A DNA stretch of 8,523 bases. Source: DATGEP01 sp035310125. GTDB taxonomy: Bacteria; Chloroflexota; Ktedonobacteria; Ktedonobacterales; JADMIN01. Below are positions 1 through 6,295 of this stretch, piece by piece. The DNA lies in the NCBI GenBank assembly GCA_035310125.1, contig DATGEP010000273.1:1-8523 (forward strand). Direction: 5' to 3'. The number at the start of each line of letters is the position of its first letter. Position 1 is the first letter of the stretch. The notes under the pieces were generated by a model. The model saw only the letters and a program-made list of their open reading frames with translations. It searched no databases and was not told the DNA's origin. Both the position numbers and the translations under genes were made by a program.

Positions 1-118
1 CAGTGGGTACGACGGACAGGCCCCGCACGATAAACAGCACGCCCATGGCGAGGAACACAGCGGACTCGAATAGTATGAAGCGCCACCACAAGCGGGGTAT
101 TCTGATCTCTCTCGCCAC
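1..118 (-). CDS. N-terminus of a small membrane protein (partial, runs off left edge)
   Basis: A GTG start at 118-116 opens a reading frame that stays open for 39 codons to the window edge. It begins MAREIRIPRLWW. Residues about 14-37 (RFILFESAVFLAMGVLFIVR, then GLSVV) form one hydrophobic segment preceded by several Arg residues, as expected for a first transmembrane helix with a cytoplasmic N-terminus. The start is supported by a strong purine-rich ribosome binding site (AGGGAGGGAG, 132-123) about 7 nt upstream. No family can be named from 39 residues. It lies 337 bp downstream of the S51-like gene on the same strand, so it probably has its own promoter, although I could not find a convincing one. 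The composition of the peptide, rather than any homology, is the reason for calling it. Confidence 0.55.
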   Translation of the reverse strand, partial: MAREIRIPRLWWRFILFESAVFLAMGVLFIVRGLSVVPT

Positions 119-122
119 GCCA

Positions 123-132
123 CTCCCTCCCT
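123..132 (-). promoter_or_regulatory. Ribosome binding site of the left-edge gene
   Basis: AGGGAGGGAG on the minus strand contains GGAGG ending about 7 nt before the GTG at 118. It decides the start of the partial membrane-protein gene. Confidence 0.55.
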
Positions 133-346
133 GTTGCCGAGATTATCGGCTTGTGCACCAATGCGCTACATCGGCGTCGACAGCAACTATCATGTCGCTA
201 CAGTGGTAACGAGCGACACGCATCTGACACCACATCGCGTCATTCCGTTGCAGAACGCTTGTGCCAGAGTTCGAAGGTTAGGCGTTTGGCACTCGCTCAA
301 ACTACAACGATGTGGTGCGACACGGTATTAGGCAGTATTGCGTAGC

Positions 347-408
347 GATGAATCTCGCCTCGCGTGCGTCACTCAGCGAGCGACCGAACACTCTCGGAGA
401 CATTCATC
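347..408 (-). other. Imperfect 62-nt stem-loop downstream of the S51-like gene
   Basis: The arms GATGAATCTCGCC (347-359) and GGAGACATTCATC (396-408) pair at 11 of 13 positions, seven of them contiguous at the base, with C-C and G-A mismatches. The 36-nt interior can form smaller stems, such as TCGC (360-363) with GCGA (376-379). On the minus strand it would lie 48 nt past the S51-like stop codon, so it could be a 3' UTR structure. No U-run follows, so it is not a standard intrinsic terminator. It could also be chance. Confidence 0.3.
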
Positions 409-455
409 TGAGGAGATGGAGGAAACGGCGCGGCGTGTACCTAGGGCATGTCCTG

Positions 456-1157
456 TCATGAGAGGCGGAAGGCGCGCCCCGGTGGGAATGCCGCCGTATC
501 GTTCTGGCGGTAGAGTGACGCTGCGCCCGCGCCGAGCACCTGCCAGGCGTTCCCGTCTTCACTGACGCAGGCAGTCGCCGTCGGAATGCCCAGGATGGCG
601 ATGGATGGATCAAGGGCGGCCCGCAGCGGCGCGACATTGGCCGGCGCGGCATGCTCGTGGTGTGGCAGCACGGCGACACGCGGCGCCAGAGCCAACGCCG
701 GCACCCAATCCGTATGTCCACTCCGGATCCACCCGCCCAGCACCATTGCGCCAGCACTGGAGCCGACGACCATCCCGCCGCGCGCGAAGACGGCTACAAT
801 CGCCTGCCATACCGCCGTTCCGGCAAGCGTGGTGAGCAGGTGGCGCGGATCGCCTCCGGTCAGATAGATGATATCGGCGCTCGCGAGCTGCTGGGCGAAA
901 TCGGGGTTCTCGGCGTCGGTGCGGGTAAGCACCATCGCGGCGCCAGCGGCCGCGCCGAGGGCGACAAAATAGCGTATGCCATTCTCGGCGGCCACACGCG
1001 GACCCTGATGCGCTGCCGCCGTCGGCACGATCAGCACATATGGCGCCGTGCGCTTGCTCAACCGGAGCAGCGCCTCGTCCATCGGGACGCAGGCCGGGCG
1101 AAATTCGTCACCGCCCACCAACGCGATGATGCCTATACGTAGCACCCTTCCTACCAT
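456..1157 (-). CDS. Peptidase S51 / class I glutamine amidotransferase-like protein
   Basis: This 233-residue protein has the hallmarks of the S51 (dipeptidase E/cyanophycinase) fold. An N-terminal strand RIGIIALVGGDEF (7-19) is followed by a second strand VLIVPTAAA (41-49). The loop IYLTGGDPRHLL lies at about 97-108. The nucleophile elbow VGSSAGAM at 131-138 would make Ser134 the catalytic serine (GxSAG), and a His-rich PHHEHA at 165-170 supplies the likely catalytic His. Members cleave small peptides, such as Asp-X dipeptides or cyanophycin, in the cytoplasm; the substrate here is unknown. The length matches small dipeptidase E-like members rather than secreted cyanophycinases, and no signal peptide is seen. 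The start is uncertain: ATG at 1157 lacks a well-spaced Shine-Dalgarno, and a GTG four codons later is preceded directly by AGGAAGG. It begins 37 bp after mraY and is probably co-transcribed. A role in trimming wall or amino-acid-derived peptides is only inference. Confidence 0.82.
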   Translation of the reverse strand: MVGRVLRIGIIALVGGDEFRPACVPMDEALLRLSKRTAPYVLIVPTAAAHQGPRVAAENGIRYFVALGAAAGAAMVLTRTDAENPDFAQQLASADIIYLTGGDPRHLLTTLAGTAVWQAIVAVFARGGMVVGSSAGAMVLGGWIRSGHTDWVPALALAPRVAVLPHHEHAAPANVAPLRAALDPSIAILGIPTATACVSEDGNAWQVLGAGAASLYRQNDTAAFPPGRAFRLS

Positions 1158-1160
1158 TCC

Positions 1161-1173
1161 CCGCGATCCGCGG
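1161..1173. repeat. Short palindrome CCGCG-ATC-CGCGG in the mraY/S51-like junction
   Basis: A perfect 5+3+5 inverted repeat lies in the 37-bp gap, just upstream of the S51-like ATG. In the mRNA it could sequester the translation start region. It is short and GC-only, so chance is a reasonable alternative. Confidence 0.35.
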
Positions 1174-1194
1174 CAGCCGTCGCACTATACGATG

Positions 1195-3258
1195 TCACGG
1201 GCGTATCTGCGGCTGGACGCCATGTGGACCAGATGATTCTGATACAGGCTCCACGACGGGCGCGATGGAGATCGTCGGCTGGTCGTCTTCGGGCGCTACC
1301 GGAGCCGTGGGTGGCGCGTCTGGTGGCACGGACGCCGTGCCCGCGTCAGTCGCCGGAGTCGCGGGCTGCCCGGCCTTCCACGACGAGTAGGTAGTGGGTG
1401 TCCAGAAGGTCGAGCCGGGCTGGTTGCCGGGAGCCACACTGGGCGGCACGACATCCACCGGCTCCAGGTGCGTTGCCGCCAGACGACTGGCAGCGGGTGG
1501 CTGCGGTTGCCGCGCGCTGCTCGCGGCAGCACCCGGCGGGATGGGCATCTGCGCCGCCGTCGTCGCGTTGGGGTCCATTGCCCAATCGTCGCGCTGTTGC
1601 TGGATTTCCTCGCGCACCGGCTCTGGCAATTCTTCGCCGTCGGCCCGCAACGCAGAGACATGGCGCACTTCCGCCAGCATTTCCGCGATTTCCGGTCGTT
1701 TCTCCAGATTGACGGTTGGTATGCGACTCCAGACACGGAGAGCATCCGGGAATGACCCGGATCGGTAGCAATAATACCCCAACACCGAGCGGGCGTCGAA
1801 GACGCTCATGCGCTGCCAGAGCGAGAGCTTCTCGGCGGGTGTGCGCAGATCCATCTCGGTGGCGTAGGTGGTGTCAATGCGTGAATAGAGCGGCCAGCCC
1901 AAGAGGCGAAATGGGAAGCCATAAAATAGCGCCAAATTGCGTGGCTGATCCTCCGCCGCGCCGTAGGGCCGCACCAGACCAATGAAGAAACTCTTCGTCC
2001 ACGGACCGCTCTGCCAAACGGCGATGATAATGAGGAAGGCGACGAAACGCGCCAGATATCGCTCCCAGGTAAAGATGCCAATCTGACTCGCGACACCGAG
2101 CACGCCGAGCACCGCGCCAAGCAGCCATGCGCTATAAACCAGCCGCTTGCGGTCTACACCCAGGAGATCGAAGTGGTGATGCAGTGGCGTCGCCAGGAAT
2201 GGGAGCGGCATCTCCGTATGCGCGAAGCCGCGCGTGCCGCCGTAGCGTTCCAGCACGAGGTAGCGCCGGAAGAACTTGACGAGAATGCGCGCCGAGACCA
2301 GCGCCGAGACGCCTTCGAGGACGAAGACACCGCCAATGAAGATCAGCACGAACTCCTGGCGGCTGATGATCGCCACCAGCGCCAGCAAGCCACCCAGCGC
2401 CAGAGAGCCGGAATCGCCCATGATGAGTTTCGCGCGGCGACGCCCCCGGCCTTGACTGCGCGCTCTCCACGAGGAAGGCCAGTTGAACGGGAGGTAGCCA
2501 ACGACCGCGCCTACGATTGCAAGCACTACGATAACCGCCGGCCACAACTCTTTCTCACCCTCGCCCAGCAGAATCGCGGCGAACGACAGAGCCGCACTCA
2601 GCATGAGGCCGCCGCTGAGACCATCCATCCCGTCCGCGAAGTCTACGGCGAGGGATGTGCCACTGGCGACGGTGATGGTCATGAATAAGAAGAATATGAT
2701 CCAGGCGAACTTCTGGTCAACAAGGAGATGGCCCAGGCCAGGAATATCGCTGTACGGCGGATAGGCCAGACGCGCGGAAAGCCGCTGGGTCGTAATGGCG
2801 CGATTCAGGGCGATAGCGGCGGCAAGCGAGACAAGGATGACGCCAATACCCTTTTGAATCTCGGAGATGCCCTCGCCTTTGTGAACTTTACGCCAATCGT
2901 CCAGGAACCCGACTATGGAGAAACCGAGCGTGGCAGCCAGAAGGGTGATGAGCAACACCCATTGGTCTGTGTTGAGATGGAGGATGATACCGGTACCGAT
3001 GGCCGCTACGATGATCCCAAGCACTATCGCCGGACCGCCGAGCAGGGGTAGCTCGCTCGATCCCGGACGCACTGAGCTGACGCGGACTACGCCTTTGCGT
3101 GTGTCTACTCGAAAGCTGCCGGTGGATTGATCGGGGCGGAAGTGGCCCTCTTTGCGCTCGCCGCTGCGGAACCATGGAAAGAGTCGCAGGGTGACGATGC
3201 ACGCGAGGGCGCACACGACCAGCGCTACCACGACAGCGGCGAGAAGCAGAGACATCAT
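1195..3258 (-). CDS. mraY: Phospho-N-acetylmuramoyl-pentapeptide transferase with long C-terminal extension
   Basis: MraY transfers phospho-MurNAc-pentapeptide from UDP to undecaprenyl phosphate at the inner face of the membrane, making lipid I. The core shows the family signatures: GFLDDWRK (117-124, Asp pair D120/D121), DFADGMDGL (206-214), MGDSGSLALGG (280-290, D282) and ATPLHHHFD (356-364), the last being specific to MraY over WecA-type relatives. About ten hydrophobic helices lie between residues 1 and 416. Two things are odd. The Asn usual in the NxxDGxDG motif is Asp206. At 687 residues the protein is nearly twice the usual 320-370. A loop of about 40 residues follows helix 1 (31-70), and a non-membrane tail runs from about 430 to the end, with a TPR-like stretch (LGYYCYRSGSFPDALRVW, 493-510) and then a Pro/Ala/Thr-rich disordered tail (about 546-687). 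The ATG at 3258 follows GGTGAT (3269-3264) by 5 nt; the second codon is also ATG. It lies 150 bp after murE on the same strand. Membership of the family is secure, and mraY is favoured over other GT4 transferases by the HHH motif and the murE neighbour. Confidence 0.9.
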   Translation of the reverse strand: MMSLLLAAVVVALVVCALACIVTLRLFPWFRSGERKEGHFRPDQSTGSFRVDTRKGVVRVSSVRPGSSELPLLGGPAIVLGIIVAAIGTGIILHLNTDQWVLLITLLAATLGFSIVGFLDDWRKVHKGEGISEIQKGIGVILVSLAAAIALNRAITTQRLSARLAYPPYSDIPGLGHLLVDQKFAWIIFFLFMTITVASGTSLAVDFADGMDGLSGGLMLSAALSFAAILLGEGEKELWPAVIVVLAIVGAVVGYLPFNWPSSWRARSQGRGRRRAKLIMGDSGSLALGGLLALVAIISRQEFVLIFIGGVFVLEGVSALVSARILVKFFRRYLVLERYGGTRGFAHTEMPLPFLATPLHHHFDLLGVDRKRLVYSAWLLGAVLGVLGVASQIGIFTWERYLARFVAFLIIIAVWQSGPWTKSFFIGLVRPYGAAEDQPRNLALFYGFPFRLLGWPLYSRIDTTYATEMDLRTPAEKLSLWQRMSVFDARSVLGYYCYRSGSFPDALRVWSRIPTVNLEKRPEIAEMLAEVRHVSALRADGEELPEPVREEIQQQRDDWAMDPNATTAAQMPIPPGAAASSARQPQPPAASRLAATHLEPVDVVPPSVAPGNQPGSTFWTPTTYSSWKAGQPATPATDAGTASVPPDAPPTAPVAPEDDQPTISIAPVVEPVSESSGPHGVQPQIRP

Positions 3259-3408
3259 CGAAAATCACCCGACAATCGCTCGCGCGGACTCGTTGTGACT
3301 CCGCGCCTATACAGTGTACAACGCCGCCCTTTTTGAGGCGGTAACGAGTGCTGGGAGTCCCAGCCTGATATGGGCGGGCGCTCAACAGTGAGCATCCGCC
3401 GAACGCCC
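3259..3408. other. murE-mraY spacer packed with inverted repeats
   Basis: This 150-bp gap inside the presumed operon contains four separate inverted repeats. They are 3399-3428 (over the murE stop), 3350-3364 (GCTGGGA-G-TCCCAGC, 7-bp arms, 1-nt centre), 3324-3341 (CCGCC/GGCGG, 8-nt loop) and 3282-3306 (GCGCGGA/TCCGCGC). The last lies just upstream of the mraY Shine-Dalgarno. None is followed by a U-run on the minus strand. Minus-strand TATAGG (3311-3306) resembles a -10 box but has no partner -35. The gap could hold an attenuator, a processing site or an internal promoter. Confidence 0.5.
3282..3306 (-). promoter_or_regulatory. Hairpin in the mraY leader
   Basis: GCGCGGA (3282-3288) and TCCGCGC (3300-3306) are perfect 7-bp arms. 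Past a C-C mismatch, TC/GA can add two more pairs around a GTTGT loop. In the minus-strand transcript it ends about 12 nt before the GGTGAT ribosome binding site of mraY, where folding could affect translation. No known riboswitch class was recognised. Confidence 0.35.
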
Positions 3409-3428
3409 TTATGGAAGCGGGCGTCCGG
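3399..3428 (-). promoter_or_regulatory. Hairpin enclosing the murE stop codon
   Basis: The arms CCGAACGCCC (3399-3408) and GGGCGTCCGG (3419-3428) pair over 10 bp with one G-U in the minus-strand transcript. The 10-nt loop contains the murE TAA (3411-3409). No U-run follows, so it is not a classical terminator. A stabilising 3' end, a processing site or a partial attenuator between murE and mraY is possible. Confidence 0.4.
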
Positions 3429-4968
3429 AGGACGCCTCCGCGGAGCCGCGCCGGTGCGCACGTGCGGCGAGCTCCTCGCGAGCCACACGGCGATCATCCC
3501 ACGGCAGTTTTTCGCGCCCAATGAAGATGCTCTGCTCGTGACCTTTTCCGGCGAGCAGCACCGTATCGCCGGGTCGCGCCATGGCAAAGGCGCTCGCGAT
3601 GCCCGCGCGGCGGTCCACCACGCAGGCAAAGCGCTCCCCCTCGCGCGCGCCGGCCTCAATAGCTCCCGCCGCGATCTCACGCAGAATGGATTCCGCGTCT
3701 TCTTCGCGCGGGTCCTCATCGGTGATGACCGCGAAGTCGGCCAGCCGCGCGGCAGCGGCGCCCATGTGGGGCCGCTTTACCCGGTCGCGGTCGCCCGCCG
3801 ACCCGAAGACGGCGATCAGACGCCCACGGGTGATGGGACGCAGGACCTCAAGGACTTTGGCCAGACTTTCCGCCGTGTGGGCGTAGTCCACGACCACAGT
3901 GAACGGCTGGCCTTCGTCAATGCGCTCCATGCGCCCCGATACGCCGCTGAAATGCTCCAGCGCACCGGCCATACTCGCTGCTGGCAACCCAAGCGCATAG
4001 CCGGTCGCCAGGGCGGCGAGGCAGTTGGAGACGTTGAAGCGCGCCACAAGTGGTGTGCGCATGTCGTATGCGCCGCCGTCCGGGAAGACCGCACGAAACC
4101 GGGTGCCGTCCACGCCAAGCTCAAGCGCCTCCGCGCGCACATCTGCCGCCTGCTCGATGCTATAGGTGAGGACCGGCGCCCGGCAGAAGGAGCGCAGATA
4201 CGCGAACGAAGCGTCGTCGGCGTTGAGGATGCACGCGCGCGGCACACGATGCCCGATGTCTTTTTCGCGCTCGGGGTCCACCATCTCGAAGAGCATCGCT
4301 TTGGCGCGCCGGTAGTTCTCCCAGGTGCCGTGGACTTCCAAATGCTCGCTGGTGATATTGGTCATCACCGCGATATCGTAGGCGACGCCTTGCACGCGGT
4401 GTAGCTCCAGCCCACTGGATGTCGTCTCGACGACCGCATCCTCAACGCCCGCTGCCACCATCTCCGCCAGCACCCGCTGCACCTCCGGCGCCTCCAGCGT
4501 GGTGAAGCGGGTGTTGTTGGGCTGGCGTGTCGCGCCGATCTTGAAATCCACCGTGCTCATCAGGCCGGTGCGGCGGCCAGCGGCGGCCAGCATCGCTTCG
4601 ATGAGCGTCGCCGTCGTGGTCTTGCCATCGGTTCCGGTAACGCCGACGATGCCCAATTGGCGCGAAGGATGGCCGTAGAACGCGGCAGCCAGCGTGCCAA
4701 GCTCGCGGCGTGGGTTCTCCACGCGCAGGTAGGTGCGCTCCGGCGGGAAATCGTCCGGTAGCGGCATCTCGCCGACGATTACTATCGCGCCGCGCGCCAG
4801 CGCATCGGGGATGTAGGCGTGCCCATCGGTCCACTTCCCACGAATCGCCACAAAACACGCACCGGGCGTGACGTCCCGCGAGCTATACGTCACGGCTGTC
4901 ACGTCGCCCACTCCTGGCCCGCGCACATCCAGCGCGGGAACCGCCGCAATCAGATCGGCCATCTTCAC
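3409..4968 (-). CDS. murE: UDP-N-acetylmuramyl-tripeptide synthetase (MurE-type Mur ligase)
   Basis: MurE adds the third amino acid of the peptidoglycan stem to UDP-MurNAc-L-Ala-D-Glu, using ATP, in the cytoplasm. At 519 residues it is slightly longer than usual (about 480-500). The N-terminal UDP-binding domain (1-105) is followed by the ATP-binding domain with P-loop TGTDGKTTT (111-119), TNITSEHLEVHG (203-214), carbamylated-Lys candidate K223 in AKAMLFE, and NADD (249-252). The C-terminal ligase domain has FNVSN (311-315), SGRMER, DYAHT (361-365), GDRDRVKRP (392-400), TDEDPREED (416-424), GKGHEQ (474-479) and DDRRVARE. The amino acid added cannot be fixed: where DAP enzymes have DNPR and Lys enzymes DNPA, this has EDPR, which keeps the Arg. 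The usual His of the E-x-S-S-H motif is Ser185. Start is GTG 4968, 12 nt after AAGGAG; ATG 4962 is an alternative. It begins 27 bp after the phzF-like stop. Confidence 0.92.
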   Translation of the reverse strand: MKMADLIAAVPALDVRGPGVGDVTAVTYSSRDVTPGACFVAIRGKWTDGHAYIPDALARGAIVIVGEMPLPDDFPPERTYLRVENPRRELGTLAAAFYGHPSRQLGIVGVTGTDGKTTTATLIEAMLAAAGRRTGLMSTVDFKIGATRQPNNTRFTTLEAPEVQRVLAEMVAAGVEDAVVETTSSGLELHRVQGVAYDIAVMTNITSEHLEVHGTWENYRRAKAMLFEMVDPEREKDIGHRVPRACILNADDASFAYLRSFCRAPVLTYSIEQAADVRAEALELGVDGTRFRAVFPDGGAYDMRTPLVARFNVSNCLAALATGYALGLPAASMAGALEHFSGVSGRMERIDEGQPFTVVVDYAHTAESLAKVLEVLRPITRGRLIAVFGSAGDRDRVKRPHMGAAAARLADFAVITDEDPREEDAESILREIAAGAIEAGAREGERFACVVDRRAGIASAFAMARPGDTVLLAGKGHEQSIFIGREKLPWDDRRVAREELAARAHRRGSAEASSGRPLP

Positions 4969-4995
4969 CGTCGTCGTCCGCTCCTTCTCCTAAGC

Positions 4996-5916
4996 TCAGT
5001 GATTTGGCAGGATCAGCTCCGCCTCGGCCACCACTATGGCCTCGCCACCTACACGCACATCGCGTACCGCCTCGGCGCTCCCCTCGATTGCAACCTCGAT
5101 CCGGCTGGGCCGCTTCATTTCCACCCCCTGCTCCACGCGGAGCCGTGATTCGCCATCGCTGTCCGGGGTGAGTCTGCCGTGGCGGAGCAGATAGACGCCG
5201 AGCGGTCCCGCCGCCGATCCAGTTGCCGCGTCTTCCACAACGCCCATCCCAGGGGCGAACATACGCGAGCGCGCCCCAATGCCCTCGGCGCCGGTCGCGA
5301 GTGTGAAGAGGTAGACGCCGATGTGTGGCTCTGGATTTTCGAGATGGACCGCTAAATCGGTGGCGGGTCGTGCACGGCCAAGCGCAGCCAGCGAGCGCAG
5401 CGGCACATATAGGAATGGCACACCAGCCGATCCGTGCATAATGGGCAGATTAGGGGCAATGTCGGTCCCGGCTAGACCCACCGCCGCCGCCAGCTTCGCC
5501 CGGTCGCCCTGCCACGGCGTGAACCGCGGAACCGGCTGATGCATCCACACGAAGCTCAACGTTTGCTCATCATACAGCACGTCCACTGGAAGGGTGCCAA
5601 TGCCAAGCTGCAAGTAGATGGGAGAGGCTTCACCCGCGTGAATCACGCTCGCATGCGCCAGCGCGAAGGTGGTGCCGACGACAGGATGGCCCGCGAACGG
5701 TAGCTCCGCTGAAGACGTGAAGATGCGCACGCGGCGGAGCGCACGCGCCTCCGATGCAGGCAGAACGAACGTCGTCTCCGAGAAATTCATCTCAGCGGCG
5801 ATGGCTTGCATCTCCTCGTCCGTCAGTCCGTCCGCTTCGAGAAATACCGCGAGCTGGTTGCCGCCAAACGGCTGGCCTGTGAACACGTCGAGCTGGAGAA
5901 AGCGATAGCGTCGCAT
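4996..5916 (-). CDS. PhzF-family epimerase/isomerase
   Basis: This 306-residue protein matches the PhzF fold family of cofactor-free enzymes (diaminopimelate-epimerase-like double barrel). It has the diagnostic N-terminus LDVFTGQPFGGNQLAVF (9-25), the catalytic Glu in MNFSETTFV (E47), FAGHPVVGT (74-82), a GVPFLYV strand (165-171), and VEDAATGSAAGPLGVYL (217-233) with D219. These correspond to the Glu, His and Asp residues known to act in PhzF proton shuttling. Length is typical (about 260-310). PhzF itself isomerises a phenazine precursor, but most family members are uncharacterised, and no other phenazine gene is present. A phenazine role is therefore not supported. The ATG at 5916 is set by GAGGT (5927-5923), 6 nt upstream. 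It is the first gene of the run that continues into murE after 27 bp; an epimerase acting on a wall amino acid is conceivable but speculative. Confidence 0.88.
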   Translation of the reverse strand: MRRYRFLQLDVFTGQPFGGNQLAVFLEADGLTDEEMQAIAAEMNFSETTFVLPASEARALRRVRIFTSSAELPFAGHPVVGTTFALAHASVIHAGEASPIYLQLGIGTLPVDVLYDEQTLSFVWMHQPVPRFTPWQGDRAKLAAAVGLAGTDIAPNLPIMHGSAGVPFLYVPLRSLAALGRARPATDLAVHLENPEPHIGVYLFTLATGAEGIGARSRMFAPGMGVVEDAATGSAAGPLGVYLLRHGRLTPDSDGESRLRVEQGVEMKRPSRIEVAIEGSAEAVRDVRVGGEAIVVAEAELILPNH

Positions 5917-6042
5917 GCGAATACCTCATCTGACTTCGACTTCAATCTCCCACAGCTTACCGCATTCACCGCCATTAGCAAACTGTGCTGTGCCAAACGG
6001 GAACGCCACCCCCGCCGCTTGCGCGAAGAGGGGAGCCAGCGG

Positions 6043-6060
6043 TTGCCGATTCTGCCGGAA
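6043..6060. repeat. Isolated copy of the 18-bp motif TTGCCGATTCTGCCGGAA
   Basis: This copy is identical over 18 bases to the three copies in the array that starts 112 bp further on. Like two of the others, it is followed by an AT-leaning stretch (TTCGAAATG). Confidence 0.85.
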
Positions 6061-6154
6061 TTCGAAATGTAACCACGGAGCGCGTGGAGGATACAGAGCG
6101 GCATGGAGTGGCTCGGCGAAGTTATGGCGAAGGGCGCGGAGGAAGAGAGGGATA

Positions 6155-6232
6155 TTGCCGATTCTGCCGGAATCTGAGATGCGATTGCCGATTCTGCCGG
6201 AATTCAGGAATCGGTTGCCGATTCTGCCGGAA
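6155..6232. repeat. Three 18-bp repeats at an exact 30-bp period
   Basis: TTGCCGATTCTGCCGGAA occurs at 6155-6172, 6185-6202 and 6215-6232 with no mismatch, separated by two 12-bp spacers that differ from each other. The motif has internal structure: TGCCG-ATTC-TGCCG is a direct repeat with a 9-bp offset. A period of 30 bp, near three helical turns, would put each copy on nearly the same face of the DNA, as in operator or iteron arrays. It could equally be a family of dispersed intergenic repeats. The 12-bp spacers rule out a CRISPR array. Confidence 0.85.
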
Positions 6233-6263
6233 ATGTGCGTGGGGCGGGTCCGAGAGGATGAGA

Positions 6264-6295
6264 CGTGCCACACACCCATCAGGTTTGGTGGCACG
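6264..6295. repeat. Inverted repeat with a duplicated right arm
   Basis: CGTGCCAC (6264-6271) and GTGGCACG (6288-6295) are perfect 8-bp arms around 16 nt, in which ACC (6274-6276) can pair with GGT (6282-6284). The right-arm sequence GGTGGCAC (6287-6294) recurs at 6297-6304, so the repeat has both inverted and direct copies. Function is unknown. Confidence 0.5.

Larger units (their letters stand above)
119..455. other. Intergenic region without a recognisable gene
   Basis: This 337-bp gap lies between the stop of the S51-like gene and the GTG of the left-edge gene. Short open frames here have no ribosome binding site and no protein-like composition. It contains a 5-bp hairpin GCCGA-GATTA-TCGGC (136-150) just upstream of the left-edge gene, a spaced pair GTGCCA (261-266) / TGGCAC (287-292), and a longer imperfect stem (347-408, separate entry). 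I found no convincing sigma70 promoter on the minus strand and no tRNA. Confidence 0.5.

Noticed and set aside
3370..4404. Open frame of 344 codons on the plus strand
   Set aside because: It lies antisense to murE, whose motifs are unambiguous. Its translation is Arg/His-rich without recognisable domains, a common shadow effect in GC-rich DNA.
4996..5916. Part of a phenazine biosynthesis cluster
   Set aside because: Only a PhzF-fold protein is present. No phzA/B, D, E or G is nearby, and the neighbours are wall genes.
5975..6005. Promoter for the phzF-like operon (minus-strand TTGGCA or TTCCCG with GCTAAT)
   Set aside because: Spacing is 11 bp for the first pair, and both boxes are weak in the second. 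Not enough to call.
6043..6232. CRISPR array
   Set aside because: Repeats are only 18 bp and spacers 12 bp, one copy lies 112 bp away from the rest, and there are no cas genes.
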